The notes beneath the pieces are model-generated. The model made no database searches. It was not told where the DNA came from and worked only from the letters and a program-made list of their open reading frames with translations. 64,000 nucleotides of DNA from Streptomyces sp. ISL-1 (lineage in GTDB: Bacteria > Actinomycetota > Actinomycetes > Streptomycetales > Streptomycetaceae), in contig NZ_JAGGOI010000007.1 in the NCBI RefSeq assembly GCF_018614585.1, forward strand, positions 124,001 to 188,000. Direction: 5' to 3'. The position numbers were made by a program, and so were the translations under genes. Below are positions 17,965 through 26,586 of the stretch, piece by piece; position 1 is the stretch's first letter; every line of letters begins with the position of its first letter.

Positions 17965-18948
17965 GTGGCGGCGACCATGGTGGAAGCGATCAACACGGCG
18001 CTGCGCGAGGCCATGGCCGAGGACGAGCGAGTCGTCGTCTTCGGCCAGGACGTGGCTCGCCAGGGCGGAGTCTTTCGGGTGACCGAGGGCCTCGCCGAGC
18101 GGTTCGGCCCCCAGCGCTGCTTCGACACACCGCTCGCTGAGTCGGCGATCGTCGGAGTGGCCCTGGGCATGGCGATGCGGGGGCTGCGTCCGGTGCCCGA
18201 GATCCAGTTCGACGGGTTCACCTATCCCGCACTGGACCAGATCGTCAGCCACCTGGCCAAGTACCGCAACCGCACCCGCGGCCAGCTCTCGGTGCCCGTG
18301 ACGCTGCGCGTCCCGTCCTTCGGCGGCATCGGCGCGGTGGAGCACCACTCGGAGTCCACCGAGACGTTCTGGGCGCACACGGCGGGGCTGCGGGTGGTGA
18401 CGCCCGCCACGGCTGCGGACGCCCATGCCCTGCTCCGGCAGTCCATCGACTGTGACGACCCGGTGATCTTCCTTGAGCCCAAGCGGCGCTACTGGCAGAG
18501 CGGTGACGCGACGGCCGAAGTGCCCACGGCGGGCTTGGGGCAGGCACTCGTCCGCCGCAGCGGTACGGACGTCACGGTGGTCGCCTACGGCGGCACCGTC
18601 GGCACCGCGCTCGACGCCGCGGAGACCGCCCGGCGCGAGTACGGCTGGGAGCTGGAAGTGGTCGACCTGCGCTCCCTGGCCCCCCTCGACTTCCCTGCGA
18701 TCGCCGCCTCGGTGTCCCGCACCGGGCGCTGCGTCGTGCTGCACGAGGGCCCGCGCACCCTGGGACTGGGAGCGGAGATCGCGGCCAGGGTGCAGGAGGA
18801 ACTGTTCTGGGACCTGGAGGCCCCCGTGCTGCGGGTCACGGGATTCGACACTCCGTATCCACCCGCACGATGGGAGAAGGCATGGCTTCCGGGCGTCGAC
18901 CGGTTGCTCGACAGCATCGACCGGTCCTTCGGGTACAGCCATGACTGA
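17965..18948 (+). CDS. 2-oxoacid dehydrogenase E1 beta subunit
   Basis: A 327-residue transketolase-like beta subunit. It opens MVEAINTALREAMAEDERVV, then shows VFGQDVARQGGVFRVTEGL and TPLAESAIVGVALGMAMRGL, both hallmarks of BkdB/PdhB, and VVDLRSLAPLDFPAI in the C-terminal domain. GTG start 3 nt after the E1 alpha stop, preceded by GGAAGGAG, so the two subunits are translated together as the alpha2beta2 E1 requires. Its 3' end overlaps the E2 start by 8 nt. Confidence 0.93.
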   Translation: MAATMVEAINTALREAMAEDERVVVFGQDVARQGGVFRVTEGLAERFGPQRCFDTPLAESAIVGVALGMAMRGLRPVPEIQFDGFTYPALDQIVSHLAKYRNRTRGQLSVPVTLRVPSFGGIGAVEHHSESTETFWAHTAGLRVVTPATAADAHALLRQSIDCDDPVIFLEPKRRYWQSGDATAEVPTAGLGQALVRRSGTDVTVVAYGGTVGTALDAAETARREYGWELEVVDLRSLAPLDFPAIAASVSRTGRCVVLHEGPRTLGLGAEIAARVQEELFWDLEAPVLRVTGFDTPYPPARWEKAWLPGVDRLLDSIDRSFGYSHD

Positions 18949-20293
18949 CGCCGCGGACCGCACGATCCGGGAGTTCCTCGTGCCCGACCTGGGCGAGGGG
19001 CTGCTCGACGCGACCATCGTCGAATGGCTGGTGGTGCCGGGGGACACCGTCACCGTCAACCAGCCGCTGTGCGTCCTGGAGACAGCCAAGGCCGAGGTGG
19101 AGATCCCGTCCCCGTACGCCGGGACCGTCGTGGAACGGCGCGGCGAGTCGGGACAGACCCTGCCGGTGGGCACACCGCTGATCTTCATCGACAGCGGGGC
19201 GCCCGCGGGCACCGGCAGGGGGCTGGGCGTCGCTGCGGACCCAGGTGCGGCCACGAGTGCCGGGCCGGACACGGCCGTCGGCGCGGTCAGCGCCGACCGT
19301 ACCGGCGCTGATTCGGGACCGGTGCTCGTCGGATACGGCACGCGGGCAGGGACGGACACCGGGCGGCGCGCGGTCCGCAGACGCCCCGCTCCCCGCCGTT
19401 CGCCGTCCACTGTGCCGACCGACACCGGGCGCCCCCGCGCCAAGCCGCCCGTACGGCATCTCGCCCGCAGGCTCGGGGTGGACCTGGCCGCGCTGGGCGC
19501 CGGCTCGGGTCCGGAGGGAACCATCACCCGCACGGACGTCCACGCGGCGGCGGCTTCCCTCACCACGGGGACTGCCGGGGACGGCGGGAGCGACTCCGGG
19601 ACACGTTCGATCCCCGTGCGCGGCATCCGCGCACGCACGGCAGCACACATGGAGCGTGCACGCCGGGAGATCCCGGACGCCCACTGCTCCCTCGTCGTCG
19701 ACTTCTCCCGCCTGCTTGTCCTGCGCGACAGGCTGCGCGCGCAGGACGCCGAGCACGCCGCCACGCCCTTCGCCCTCCTGCTGCGGCTCCTGACGCTCAC
19801 TCTGCGCGAACACCCCAGGCTCAACGCCACGTATGTCCAGGACGGCCCCGAGGTCCGTACGTACGACGCAGTGCACCTGGGCATCGGCGCGGCCACACCG
19901 CGCGGCCTGGTCGTGCCCGTGGTGCGCGACGCCCAGGACCTGTCGACTGTGCGGCTCGCCCAGGAGGTGGCGCGGCTGGCGGACGGGGCGCGCGTGGGCA
20001 CACTCACCCCCCGCGAGCTGACCGGCTCCACCTTCACGGTCTCCAACTTCGGCGCACTCGGCCTGGACGAGGGCGTGCCGGTCGTCAACCACCCTGAGGC
20101 GGCGATCCTCGGCGTGGGGTCCATCCGTCCCCGCCCCCACGTCGTGGACGGCGACCGGCTCGTTGTACGGCCCACTGCGAAGCTCACCTGCGCGTTCGAC
20201 CACCGGGTGTGTGATGGCGCCGAGGCCGCGGCCTTCCTCACCGCACTGGGCGCACTCGTGGAGGACCCCGACACCATCCTGCTGCGGCTGTGA
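18941..20293 (+). CDS. 2-oxoacid dehydrogenase E2 (dihydrolipoyl acyltransferase)
   Basis: A 450-residue E2 with the standard order. The lipoyl domain (about 5-85) carries the lipoylated lysine in ETAKAEVEI (K50). A flexible Ala/Gly/Thr/Arg-rich linker runs to about 160. The peripheral-subunit-binding domain is PPVRHLARRLGVDLAALGAG to TITRTDV. The catalytic core ends in DHRVCDG near 421, matching the HxxxDG active site. It overlaps E1 beta by 8 nt. In this locus it should release branched acyl-CoA (isobutyryl, isovaleryl or 2-methylbutyryl), which fits the N-terminal C domain of the NRPS. Confidence 0.93.
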   Translation: MTDAADRTIREFLVPDLGEGLLDATIVEWLVVPGDTVTVNQPLCVLETAKAEVEIPSPYAGTVVERRGESGQTLPVGTPLIFIDSGAPAGTGRGLGVAADPGAATSAGPDTAVGAVSADRTGADSGPVLVGYGTRAGTDTGRRAVRRRPAPRRSPSTVPTDTGRPRAKPPVRHLARRLGVDLAALGAGSGPEGTITRTDVHAAAASLTTGTAGDGGSDSGTRSIPVRGIRARTAAHMERARREIPDAHCSLVVDFSRLLVLRDRLRAQDAEHAATPFALLLRLLTLTLREHPRLNATYVQDGPEVRTYDAVHLGIGAATPRGLVVPVVRDAQDLSTVRLAQEVARLADGARVGTLTPRELTGSTFTVSNFGALGLDEGVPVVNHPEAAILGVGSIRPRPHVVDGDRLVVRPTAKLTCAFDHRVCDGAEAAAFLTALGALVEDPDTILLRL

Positions 20294-20364
20294 GCGGGCA
20301 CCCCCGTGCCCACTCCTGTTCATGACTCCCGACTCCCTGCACCCGAGGAAAGGACACCACCACA

Positions 20365-21573
20365 GTGCCGTCGGCACAGCCCCTGCCGCCCACGCGCCCG
20401 CGCCTGCGCAGGGCCGATCGCATCCAGAACTTCCGCCCGTCCGTCTTTACCGAAACCCGCGAGCTCGCCGAGCGGTATGGTGCGATCGACCTGGGCCAGG
20501 GCGCACCCGGGCTGAGCGCCCCCCGCGCCCTCCTGGACGACGCCATGGCGGCCATCGCCGAAGGGCACAACCAGTACCCGCCCGCAGCGGGCCTGGCCGA
20601 GCTGCGGCGGGCGATAGCAGACAGCCGGTTGCGTCGCTCCGGAATCCGTTACGACGCCGACCGCGAGGTCGTCGTCACCGCCGGAGCGACCGAGGCCGTC
20701 ACAGCGGCCCTGCTGGCACTGTGCAACCCCGGGGACGAGGTCCTCACCCTTGACCCCTGCTACGACGCCTACGAAGCCGCCGCCTCGCTGGCGGGCGCCC
20801 GGCTCGTCGCCGTCCCGCTGGCGACGGAGGGCGACCGGTTCTGCCTGGACGAGGCCGCGCTGCGGGCGGCGGTCACCCCGCGCACCCGGTTGCTGCTGCT
20901 CAACTCACCGCACAACCCCACGGGCAAGGTCTTCACCGCTGCGGAACTCGCCGCCGTGGCCCGGGTGTGCCTGGACCACGAACTGACCGCCGTCACGGAC
21001 GAGGTCTACGAACACCTCGTGTACGACGGGGCCGGGCACCACTCGCTCGCCTCGGTCCCCGGCATGCGGGAGCGCACCCTGGTGGTCTCGTCCGCGGGCA
21101 AGACGTTCAACGTCACCGGTTGGAAGGTCGGCTGGGCCTGCGGACCGGACAGGCTGGTGGAAGCTGTCCTCTCCGTCAAGCAGTTCCTCACCTTCGCCTC
21201 CGGCACGCCGTTCCAGCTCGCCGTGGCGCGCATGCTCGGCGACGAGGAGGCGTGGACGGCGGAGCTGCGCAGCACGCTGCAACGCCACAGGGACCTGCTG
21301 CGCACCGGTCTCGAACAGGCCGGACTGCGCACCTATCGCTGCGAAGGCGGGTACTTCCTCCAGGCGGACGTACGGGGAGCCGGCTATCTGGACGGGACGC
21401 GGTTCTGCCGGGACCTTCCCGCGCGCGCGGGTGTAGCGGCCATTCCCTGTTCCGCATTCCGCCACAGCCCACAGAACCCGCACACCGACCGTCTCGTGCG
21501 CTTCTCCTTCTGCAAGCCTGCGGACGTGGTGCGCGAAGCCACCTCGCGACTGACCGGGAAGTGGCAGGCCTGA
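20365..21573 (+). CDS. class I/II PLP aminotransferase
   Basis: A 402-residue fold-type I aminotransferase of the aspartate/kynurenine/methionine branch. Visible are DLGQGAPG (about 33), the NSPHNPTGKV loop (about 178), TDEVYEHLVYDG and the PLP lysine in SSAGKTFNVTGWKVGW (K246); RFSFCK near the C-terminus is the substrate-carboxylate arginine region. GTG start with GAGGAAAGGA about 11 nt upstream. Directly after E2 and before an acyl-CoA dehydrogenase, it most simply deaminates an amino acid to feed the 2-oxoacid dehydrogenase. It could instead make an unusual amino acid for A2. Confidence 0.88.
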   Translation: MPSAQPLPPTRPRLRRADRIQNFRPSVFTETRELAERYGAIDLGQGAPGLSAPRALLDDAMAAIAEGHNQYPPAAGLAELRRAIADSRLRRSGIRYDADREVVVTAGATEAVTAALLALCNPGDEVLTLDPCYDAYEAAASLAGARLVAVPLATEGDRFCLDEAALRAAVTPRTRLLLLNSPHNPTGKVFTAAELAAVARVCLDHELTAVTDEVYEHLVYDGAGHHSLASVPGMRERTLVVSSAGKTFNVTGWKVGWACGPDRLVEAVLSVKQFLTFASGTPFQLAVARMLGDEEAWTAELRSTLQRHRDLLRTGLEQAGLRTYRCEGGYFLQADVRGAGYLDGTRFCRDLPARAGVAAIPCSAFRHSPQNPHTDRLVRFSFCKPADVVREATSRLTGKWQA

Positions 21574-21644
21574 CCCGCCGGGCGGACTGACCCCGCCGGC
21601 TCTTCTTGTGTACGAACCCTCTCACTTAAGGACCGCCGAAGACC

Positions 21645-22805
21645 ATGGACCATCGCCTCACCCTCGAGCACGAGGAACTGCGCCGCACCGTCGCCGAGTT
21701 CGCCCATGACGTGGTGGCCCCGAAGATCGGGGATCTGTACGAGCGCCACGAGTTTCCGTACGAGATCGTGCGGGAAATGGGACGGATGGGGCTGTTCGGG
21801 CTGCCGTTCCCGGAGGAGTACGGAGGGATGGGCGGGGACTACCTGGCCCTGGGGATCGCGTTGGAGGAGCTGGCGCGGGTGGACTCCTCGGTGGCGATCA
21901 CGCTGGAGGCGGGTGTCTCGCTGGGGGCTATGCCGGTGTTCCGTTTCGGGACTGAGGAGCAGAAGCGGCAGTGGCTGCCGAAGTTGTGTGCGGGGGAAAT
22001 GCTGGGGGCGTTCGGGCTGACGGAGCCGGAGTGCGGTTCGGATGCGGGCGGGACGCGGACGACGGCGGTGCGGGACGAGGCGACGGGTGAGTGGGTGATC
22101 AACGGGTCGAAGTGCTTCATCACCAACTCGGGTACGGACATCACGGGCCTGGTGACGGTGACGGCGGTGACGGGTCGCAAGCCGGACGAGCGGCCGCTGA
22201 TCTCGTCGATCATCGTGCCGTCCGGGACGCCGGGGCTCACGGTGGCGGCGCCGTATTCAAAGGTGGGCTGGAACGCGTCGGACACGCGTGGGCTGTCGTT
22301 CTCGGACGTGCGGGTGCCGGGTGGGAATCTGCTGGGTGAGGAGGGGCGTGGGTACGCGCAGTTCCTGCGGATCCTGGACGAGGGGCGGGTGGCGATCGCG
22401 GCGCTGGCGACGGGGTTGGCGCAGGGGTGTGTGGACGAGTCGGTGAAGTACGCGCGTGAGCGTCGCGCGTTCGGGCGCCCGATCGGTGATTACCAGGCGA
22501 TTCAGTTCAAGATCGCGGACATGGAGATGCGGGCCCACATGGCGCGGGTGGGCTGGCGGGACGCGGCGTCGCGGTTGGTGCGGGGGGAGTCGTTCAAGAA
22601 GGAGGCGGCGGTGGCGAAGCTGTACTCCTCGACGGTGGCGGTGGACAACGCGCGTGAGGCGACGCAGATCCATGGTGGGTACGGGTTCATGAACGAGTAC
22701 CCGGTGGCGCGGATGTGGCGGGACTCCAAGATCCTGGAGATCGGCGAGGGCACGAGCGAGGTCCAGCGCATGCTAATCGCGAGGGAACTGGGCCTCCCGG
22801 CCTGA
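21645..22805 (+). CDS. acyl-CoA dehydrogenase (AcdH-like)
   Basis: A 386-residue FAD acyl-CoA dehydrogenase. GAFGLTEPECGSDAGGTRT (about 128) and CFITNSGTDI are FAD-contact motifs, RAFGRPIGDYQAIQFKIADM (about 268) is the C-terminal signature, and the glutamate base is expected in EIGEGTSEVQR near 368. It resembles the AcdH that oxidises branched short acyl-CoAs in valine/isoleucine catabolism. As the last gene of the run it could turn the acyl-CoA made by the upstream dehydrogenase into its alpha,beta-unsaturated form, such as senecioyl- or tiglyl-CoA. From about 21840 to 22720 the wobble position is strongly G- rather than C-biased, unlike all neighbours, suggesting a separate origin. Confidence 0.92.
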   Translation: MDHRLTLEHEELRRTVAEFAHDVVAPKIGDLYERHEFPYEIVREMGRMGLFGLPFPEEYGGMGGDYLALGIALEELARVDSSVAITLEAGVSLGAMPVFRFGTEEQKRQWLPKLCAGEMLGAFGLTEPECGSDAGGTRTTAVRDEATGEWVINGSKCFITNSGTDITGLVTVTAVTGRKPDERPLISSIIVPSGTPGLTVAAPYSKVGWNASDTRGLSFSDVRVPGGNLLGEEGRGYAQFLRILDEGRVAIAALATGLAQGCVDESVKYARERRAFGRPIGDYQAIQFKIADMEMRAHMARVGWRDAASRLVRGESFKKEAAVAKLYSSTVAVDNAREATQIHGGYGFMNEYPVARMWRDSKILEIGEGTSEVQRMLIARELGLPA

Positions 22806-23660
22806 GTTCTCGCAGGCCGCAGTGCAAGGTCACCGCAACGCTCTCTTGCACCTCGGCGACGTACTGAGCGAGACGGGGAGACCGACGAGGCGGCGACATC
22901 TTGGCGGCTGGCGGCCGACGCCGGAGCTACCACGGCGGCCATCGCGCTCGCCACGGTCCTCACCAGTCATGCTGACCGCCCTTGCCTTCGCACCGTCCTG
23001 CAAAGAGCGGCGGACACAGGCGACGGCGATCCGGCCTTGCTGCTCGCAGCCCTGGACGGCGGATCCTGGGCGAGACATCGGCCAGCAGGGTCCGTCTGCC
23101 GGGGGCCTCGACCCAGCTACGACGCTCATGCCACATGCAGGGTCCGCCCAGGAGGCTGCTGGGCCGTGACGCTCGTTTGACGCTCCAGCCCCGGCCCCCC
23201 GACGTTCAGAAGCCGGAAAATCCTCCTGACCTGCGCATTCTTCGGCAACTCAAAATCGTACTTGTTTCCGATGACGCATCATGTGGAGTGCGTGGCGATC
23301 CTTGAGCCCGCGGACAAGGCCGACTGACCTGCGGTTTCAGGCCGTGTGCGTCATGTGCGTTACAAGCGATATCTTGACCCACATGACGCTCGCCCTGATG
23401 GGTCGTCATCCATGCTGAGATGCAGGTCAGGCGTCGCTGAAGGCGGCTGTTCCCCGGGGATTGTGCCGGTAAAGCGCTCGCCTGCTGTCCGCGATGTTCC
23501 GGTATTGGCGGGATCGGCTATCCGGTAACGCCCCCAACCGCGCGGCAGCCGCAGGCCGCGCGGCAGCATCAGGGCTCAAGCCCACACAGCCCTTCGGCTG
23601 AGAGAGCCGCGAGCCATGAGCATCAGTCACGGCAAGTGTGCCCCCCCTTCAGCTGCAGGG

Positions 23661-23900
23661 TCAGAGTCGGAGGGGGCCGTGGAGCTCGGCGAGCCGGTCG
23701 GTCAGGCGCAGTTTCTCGGAGTAGTCGACAGGGCAGGCGATCACGGACACGCCGTCGTCGTGCAGCGCGCGCCGCAGCGTCGGCAGCAGTTCACCGGCGG
23801 CCTTGATGTAGTGGCCGCGTGCGCCGAAGCTCTCGGCGTAGGTGACGAAGTCCGGGTTGGTGAAGCGGGCATGGCTGTGGCATCCGAGTTCGAGCTCCAG
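23661..23900 (-). pseudogene. 3' remnant of an acetolactate-synthase-like TPP enzyme gene
   Basis: About 78 codons read LELGCHSHARFTNPDF, YAESFGARGHYIKAA, then DDGVSVIACPVDYSE and a normal stop. This is the recognisable C-terminal end of catabolic acetolactate synthase / TPP-binding enzymes (usually about 550 residues). The remaining 85 percent, including the TPP motif, is absent. Similarity stops near 23900, just before three 10-bp repeats, so a deletion or insertion junction probably lies there. Confidence 0.65.
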
Positions 23901-23915
23901 CACCTCGGCTACACC

Positions 23916-23945
23916 ATCCCGACGCATCCCGACGCATCCCGACGC
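23916..23945 (+). repeat. three perfect 10-bp tandem copies
   Basis: Unit ATCCCGACGC at 23916, 23926 and 23936. It lies at the broken 5' edge of the acetolactate-synthase-like remnant, so it may mark the rearrangement junction. Confidence 0.8.
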
Positions 23946-24278
23946 GGGTTGGATCGGCGAGGCCGGACCCGGGACTGTCGTACCTCGACCCCGGGTCCGG
24001 CGGGCCCGAGAACGAGTTCACCAACCGCAACACCACCTTCAGGACCTGGAACCTGATGCACCTCGCTGCCAAGCTCAAGCAGGCGGGCGGCATTCCGGCG
24101 CACGGCAACCGGCGCGCCGAGTGGGACGCCGACTGCCGCTTCGGCTACCCGAATCCCGGACACCGCTGAGAAGCGGCGGACGGCCCGGCCGGCGCACCAT
24201 GAAGGCATGGACGACGCCCGCCTGATCCGTGCCGCAGTCTGCCGACCATTGGTGCGGTTCAGAAAGACCTCCGCAAGA

Positions 24279-24304
24279 CCGGTCGTTCGCGCGTGTACGA
24301 CCGG
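24279..24304 (-). terminator. hairpin downstream of ABC operon
   Basis: An 8-bp perfect stem (CCGGTCGT with ACGACCGG) around a 10-nt loop, 113 nt past the last gene of the leftward transporter operon. There is no U-tract. Confidence 0.35.
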
Positions 24305-24416
24305 CCCCGCGGTCCGCTGCGGATGATGCCGTCTACGCCGGCGTGAGAGCCGGCAGCGACAGCGGGGACTGCTGTTTCTCCGACTGCAACTGGCCTCCCG
24401 TCGGCAACCACTCGCT

Positions 24417-25496
24417 CTACGACTGGAGAACCAGGTAACCGTCCGAATAGGGGAGCGCCTTCGCGCGCGGTAGATGCACCAGGAATTCCTCGATCGCAGG
24501 AACCCCGTCCTCTCGCGGCACCTTCGCCTTCATGGGCTGGCCGGCCACGTCGATCTCGAGCACGCGCTGAGGGCCGTGGTCCTGGACACCGCGAAGCCTG
24601 GCGGCAAAGGTGTTTGGCCCGGGTTCCGTGACGACCTTGACGTACTCGGGCCGGATTCCCACCTGGACCTCGCTGGTGCTCCCCGGGATGTCCCACGCCA
24701 CGGCCAGGGTCCGGCCTCCGAGGGTGAACTCCTGGTGCGCCCGGTCCAGGGTGAGGAAGTTCATGGCCGGTGAGCCGATGAAGTAGCCGACGTATGCTGA
24801 TGAGGGTGCCTCGAAGAGCTGCTCCGGAGTGCCCTGCTGCATGGCCTGGCCGTCCCTCATGACCAGCACTTCCTGCGCAACGCTCATGGCTTCGTACTGG
24901 TCGTGGGTAACGTAGATCACCGTGGGCTGGAACTGCTCGGTGATCTCACGGATCTTCCGCCTCAAAGAGTGCTTCAGCTGCGGATCGATGACGGTCAGGG
25001 GCTCGTCCATCAGCACGGCCGCCACGTCGTCACGGACAAGGCCACGGCCGAGCGAGATCAGCTGCTTGTCGTCCGCGGTGAGCCGCCGGGCGGGCTGCCC
25101 CAACCGGTCGTCCAGGTCCAGCGCCTCCGCCACCTGATGGACCTTGGCATCGATCCTTGCCTTGTCCCACCGGCGGCACTGCAGCGGGAAGGCGAGGTTC
25201 TCGTACACCGTCATCGAGTGGTAGATGACGGGGAACTGGAAGACCTGGGCGATGTTGCGCGCCTTAGTCGGCAGAGCCGTGACGTCGACGCCGTCGAACA
25301 GGACCTGGCCCTGTGACGGTTTGACCAGCCCGGACAGGATGTTCAGCAGCGTCGTCTTGCCGCAGCCCGACGGTCCCACCAGTGCGTACGTCTTGCCGGC
25401 CTCGAAGGTCAGCCTCAGTGGCTTGAGGGCCCACTGCTTCTCTTCGGCGCCGGGCGTGTAGCTGTGCCCGACGTCGACGATGTCCAACTGCGCCAT
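24417..25496 (-). CDS. ABC importer ATP-binding protein, GlpT-like
   Basis: A 359-residue sugar/polyol importer ATPase of the MalK/UgpC type. The Walker A motif is GPSGCGKTT (about 42-50), Walker B is AVLMDEPL, and VIYVTHDQYEAM is the H-loop region. The signature segment reads RRLTADDKQLISLGRGLVR, not the canonical LSGGQ, followed by DEPLTVIDPQLK. That divergent form is what I recall for GlpT of the Rhizobium glycerol transporter GlpSTPQV. A C-terminal TOBE-like regulatory domain starts near 240. ATG 25496 has GGGAGG upstream and lies one base after the previous stop. It would pair with the neighbouring ATPase as a heterodimer. Confidence 0.87.
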   Translation of the reverse strand: MAQLDIVDVGHSYTPGAEEKQWALKPLRLTFEAGKTYALVGPSGCGKTTLLNILSGLVKPSQGQVLFDGVDVTALPTKARNIAQVFQFPVIYHSMTVYENLAFPLQCRRWDKARIDAKVHQVAEALDLDDRLGQPARRLTADDKQLISLGRGLVRDDVAAVLMDEPLTVIDPQLKHSLRRKIREITEQFQPTVIYVTHDQYEAMSVAQEVLVMRDGQAMQQGTPEQLFEAPSSAYVGYFIGSPAMNFLTLDRAHQEFTLGGRTLAVAWDIPGSTSEVQVGIRPEYVKVVTEPGPNTFAARLRGVQDHGPQRVLEIDVAGQPMKAKVPREDGVPAIEEFLVHLPRAKALPYSDGYLVLQS

Positions 25497-25497
25497 C

Positions 25498-26586
25498 TCA
25501 ACGCCCTCCCACTGAAACAAGATCGTACGAAGGTGTCCGCACGAGCGAGCCCTTCTCGTCGAAGGCGTACAGCCGCTCGGGGCGTAGCCGGAGTTTCACA
25601 AGGTCACCGAGAGCGACGTCATGGATGCCCTCGATCTGTATGACGAACGGAGTCTTGCCGACAGCCGCGTGAACGAAGGTCTCGGAGCCGGAGATCTCCA
25701 CGAAGGTGACCGCGCCCTCGACACCGGCGGAGGCCAGGCTGACATCCGTTGCCCGCAGGCCGAACTGGTAGGCACCGTCGGGCAGTTGGGCGAGATGCGC
25801 GGATACGTGCGTGGCCTGGAAGCCGGCCACCGTGACCTGACCCCCCTCGATCCGGCCAGGGAAGATGTTCATGGGCGGGTCGTTGATGATGGATGCCACG
25901 GTGGTCGTCGCCGGGCGCTCGAAGACCTCCTGCGGGGGGCCGACCTGGAGGATCCGTCCCTCGTGCATGACCAGCACCACGTCACCGAGCATCATCGCCT
26001 CGGCGGGCTCGGTCGTCGTATAGACCACTATCGTGTCGCCCTGGTCCGAGAAGAGGGTCTTGAACTCGTCGCGCAGCTGTTCGCGCAGTTTGTAGTCGAG
26101 GTTGGCCAGTGGCTCGTCGAGCAGGAGAATTCCCGTGCCGCGTGCGAGGGCGCGCGCCACGGCGACGCGTTGCTGCTGTCCGCCGGAGAGCTGCGACGGC
26201 TTGCGCCGCTCGAAGCCGGTCAGGCCGACAAGCGCCAGGCTTTTGCTGACCCGTCGTTGGATCTCGTCCCGTGACAGCCCCTGGCGCCGGAGCGGGAAGG
26301 CCACGTTGCCGAACACGCTGAGATGTGGGTAGTTGATGAACTGCTGGTAGACCATGGCGGTGTCGCGCCGCCAGACCGGCGTTCTCATGAGGTCGGCTCC
26401 GTCCCTGGTCAGGGAGCCGGAGTCAACCTCCTGCAGGCCGGCCAGGGCCCGCAGCAGCGTCGTCTTTCCCGCCATGGTCCGGCCGATGACAGTGTGGAGC
26501 CGTCCCGGTTCAAACGTTGCGGTCACGCTCTTGAGATGGTCGACGCCATCGACGGTCAGGCTCAGATCAGTGGCACTCAGGGTCAT
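25498..26586 (-). CDS. ABC importer ATP-binding protein, GlpS-like
   Basis: A 362-residue ATPase with Walker A GRTMAGKTT, signature LSGGQQQRVAVARALA, Walker B ILLLDEPLANLD and an altered H-loop region reading VVYTTTEPAEAM, where the histidine of the usual THD is missing. With the canonical signature here and a divergent one in its partner, the two ATPases look like an asymmetric pair with complementary sites. The ATG at 26586 overlaps the upstream permease stop (ATGA). The longer frame upstream is a shadow of the permease gene. Confidence 0.87.
   Translation of the reverse strand: MTLSATDLSLTVDGVDHLKSVTATFEPGRLHTVIGRTMAGKTTLLRALAGLQEVDSGSLTRDGADLMRTPVWRRDTAMVYQQFINYPHLSVFGNVAFPLRRQGLSRDEIQRRVSKSLALVGLTGFERRKPSQLSGGQQQRVAVARALARGTGILLLDEPLANLDYKLREQLRDEFKTLFSDQGDTIVVYTTTEPAEAMMLGDVVLVMHEGRILQVGPPQEVFERPATTTVASIINDPPMNIFPGRIEGGQVTVAGFQATHVSAHLAQLPDGAYQFGLRATDVSLASAGVEGAVTFVEISGSETFVHAAVGKTPFVIQIEGIHDVALGDLVKLRLRPERLYAFDEKGSLVRTPSYDLVSVGGR

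Larger units (their letters stand above)
22806..24416. other. 1.6-kb boundary region without an intact gene
   Basis: Apart from the acetolactate-synthase-like remnant and the short repeats listed separately, I see no complete gene. An imperfect hairpin follows the acyl-CoA dehydrogenase (GTGCAAG at 22822-22828 with CTTGCAC at 22845-22851). A plus-strand frame ending at about 24170 reads sensibly for some 55 codons (NEFTNRNTTFRTWNLMH, then EWDADCRFGYPNPGHR before the stop) and may be the 3' end of another lost gene that I cannot name. Confidence 0.5.

Noticed and set aside
16975..20313. Minus-strand open frame of 1112 codons
   Set aside because: Antisense to the E1/E2 genes; composition is Arg/Ser/Pro-rich without a domain.
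23916..23945. CRISPR-like array
   Set aside because: Three 10-bp units are contiguous without spacers; it is a simple tandem repeat.
23994..24172. Possible 3' end of a mobile-element or replication gene (NEFTNRNTTFRTWNLMH segment)
   Set aside because: The codons look coding, but I cannot tie them to a named family, so no mobile element is claimed.
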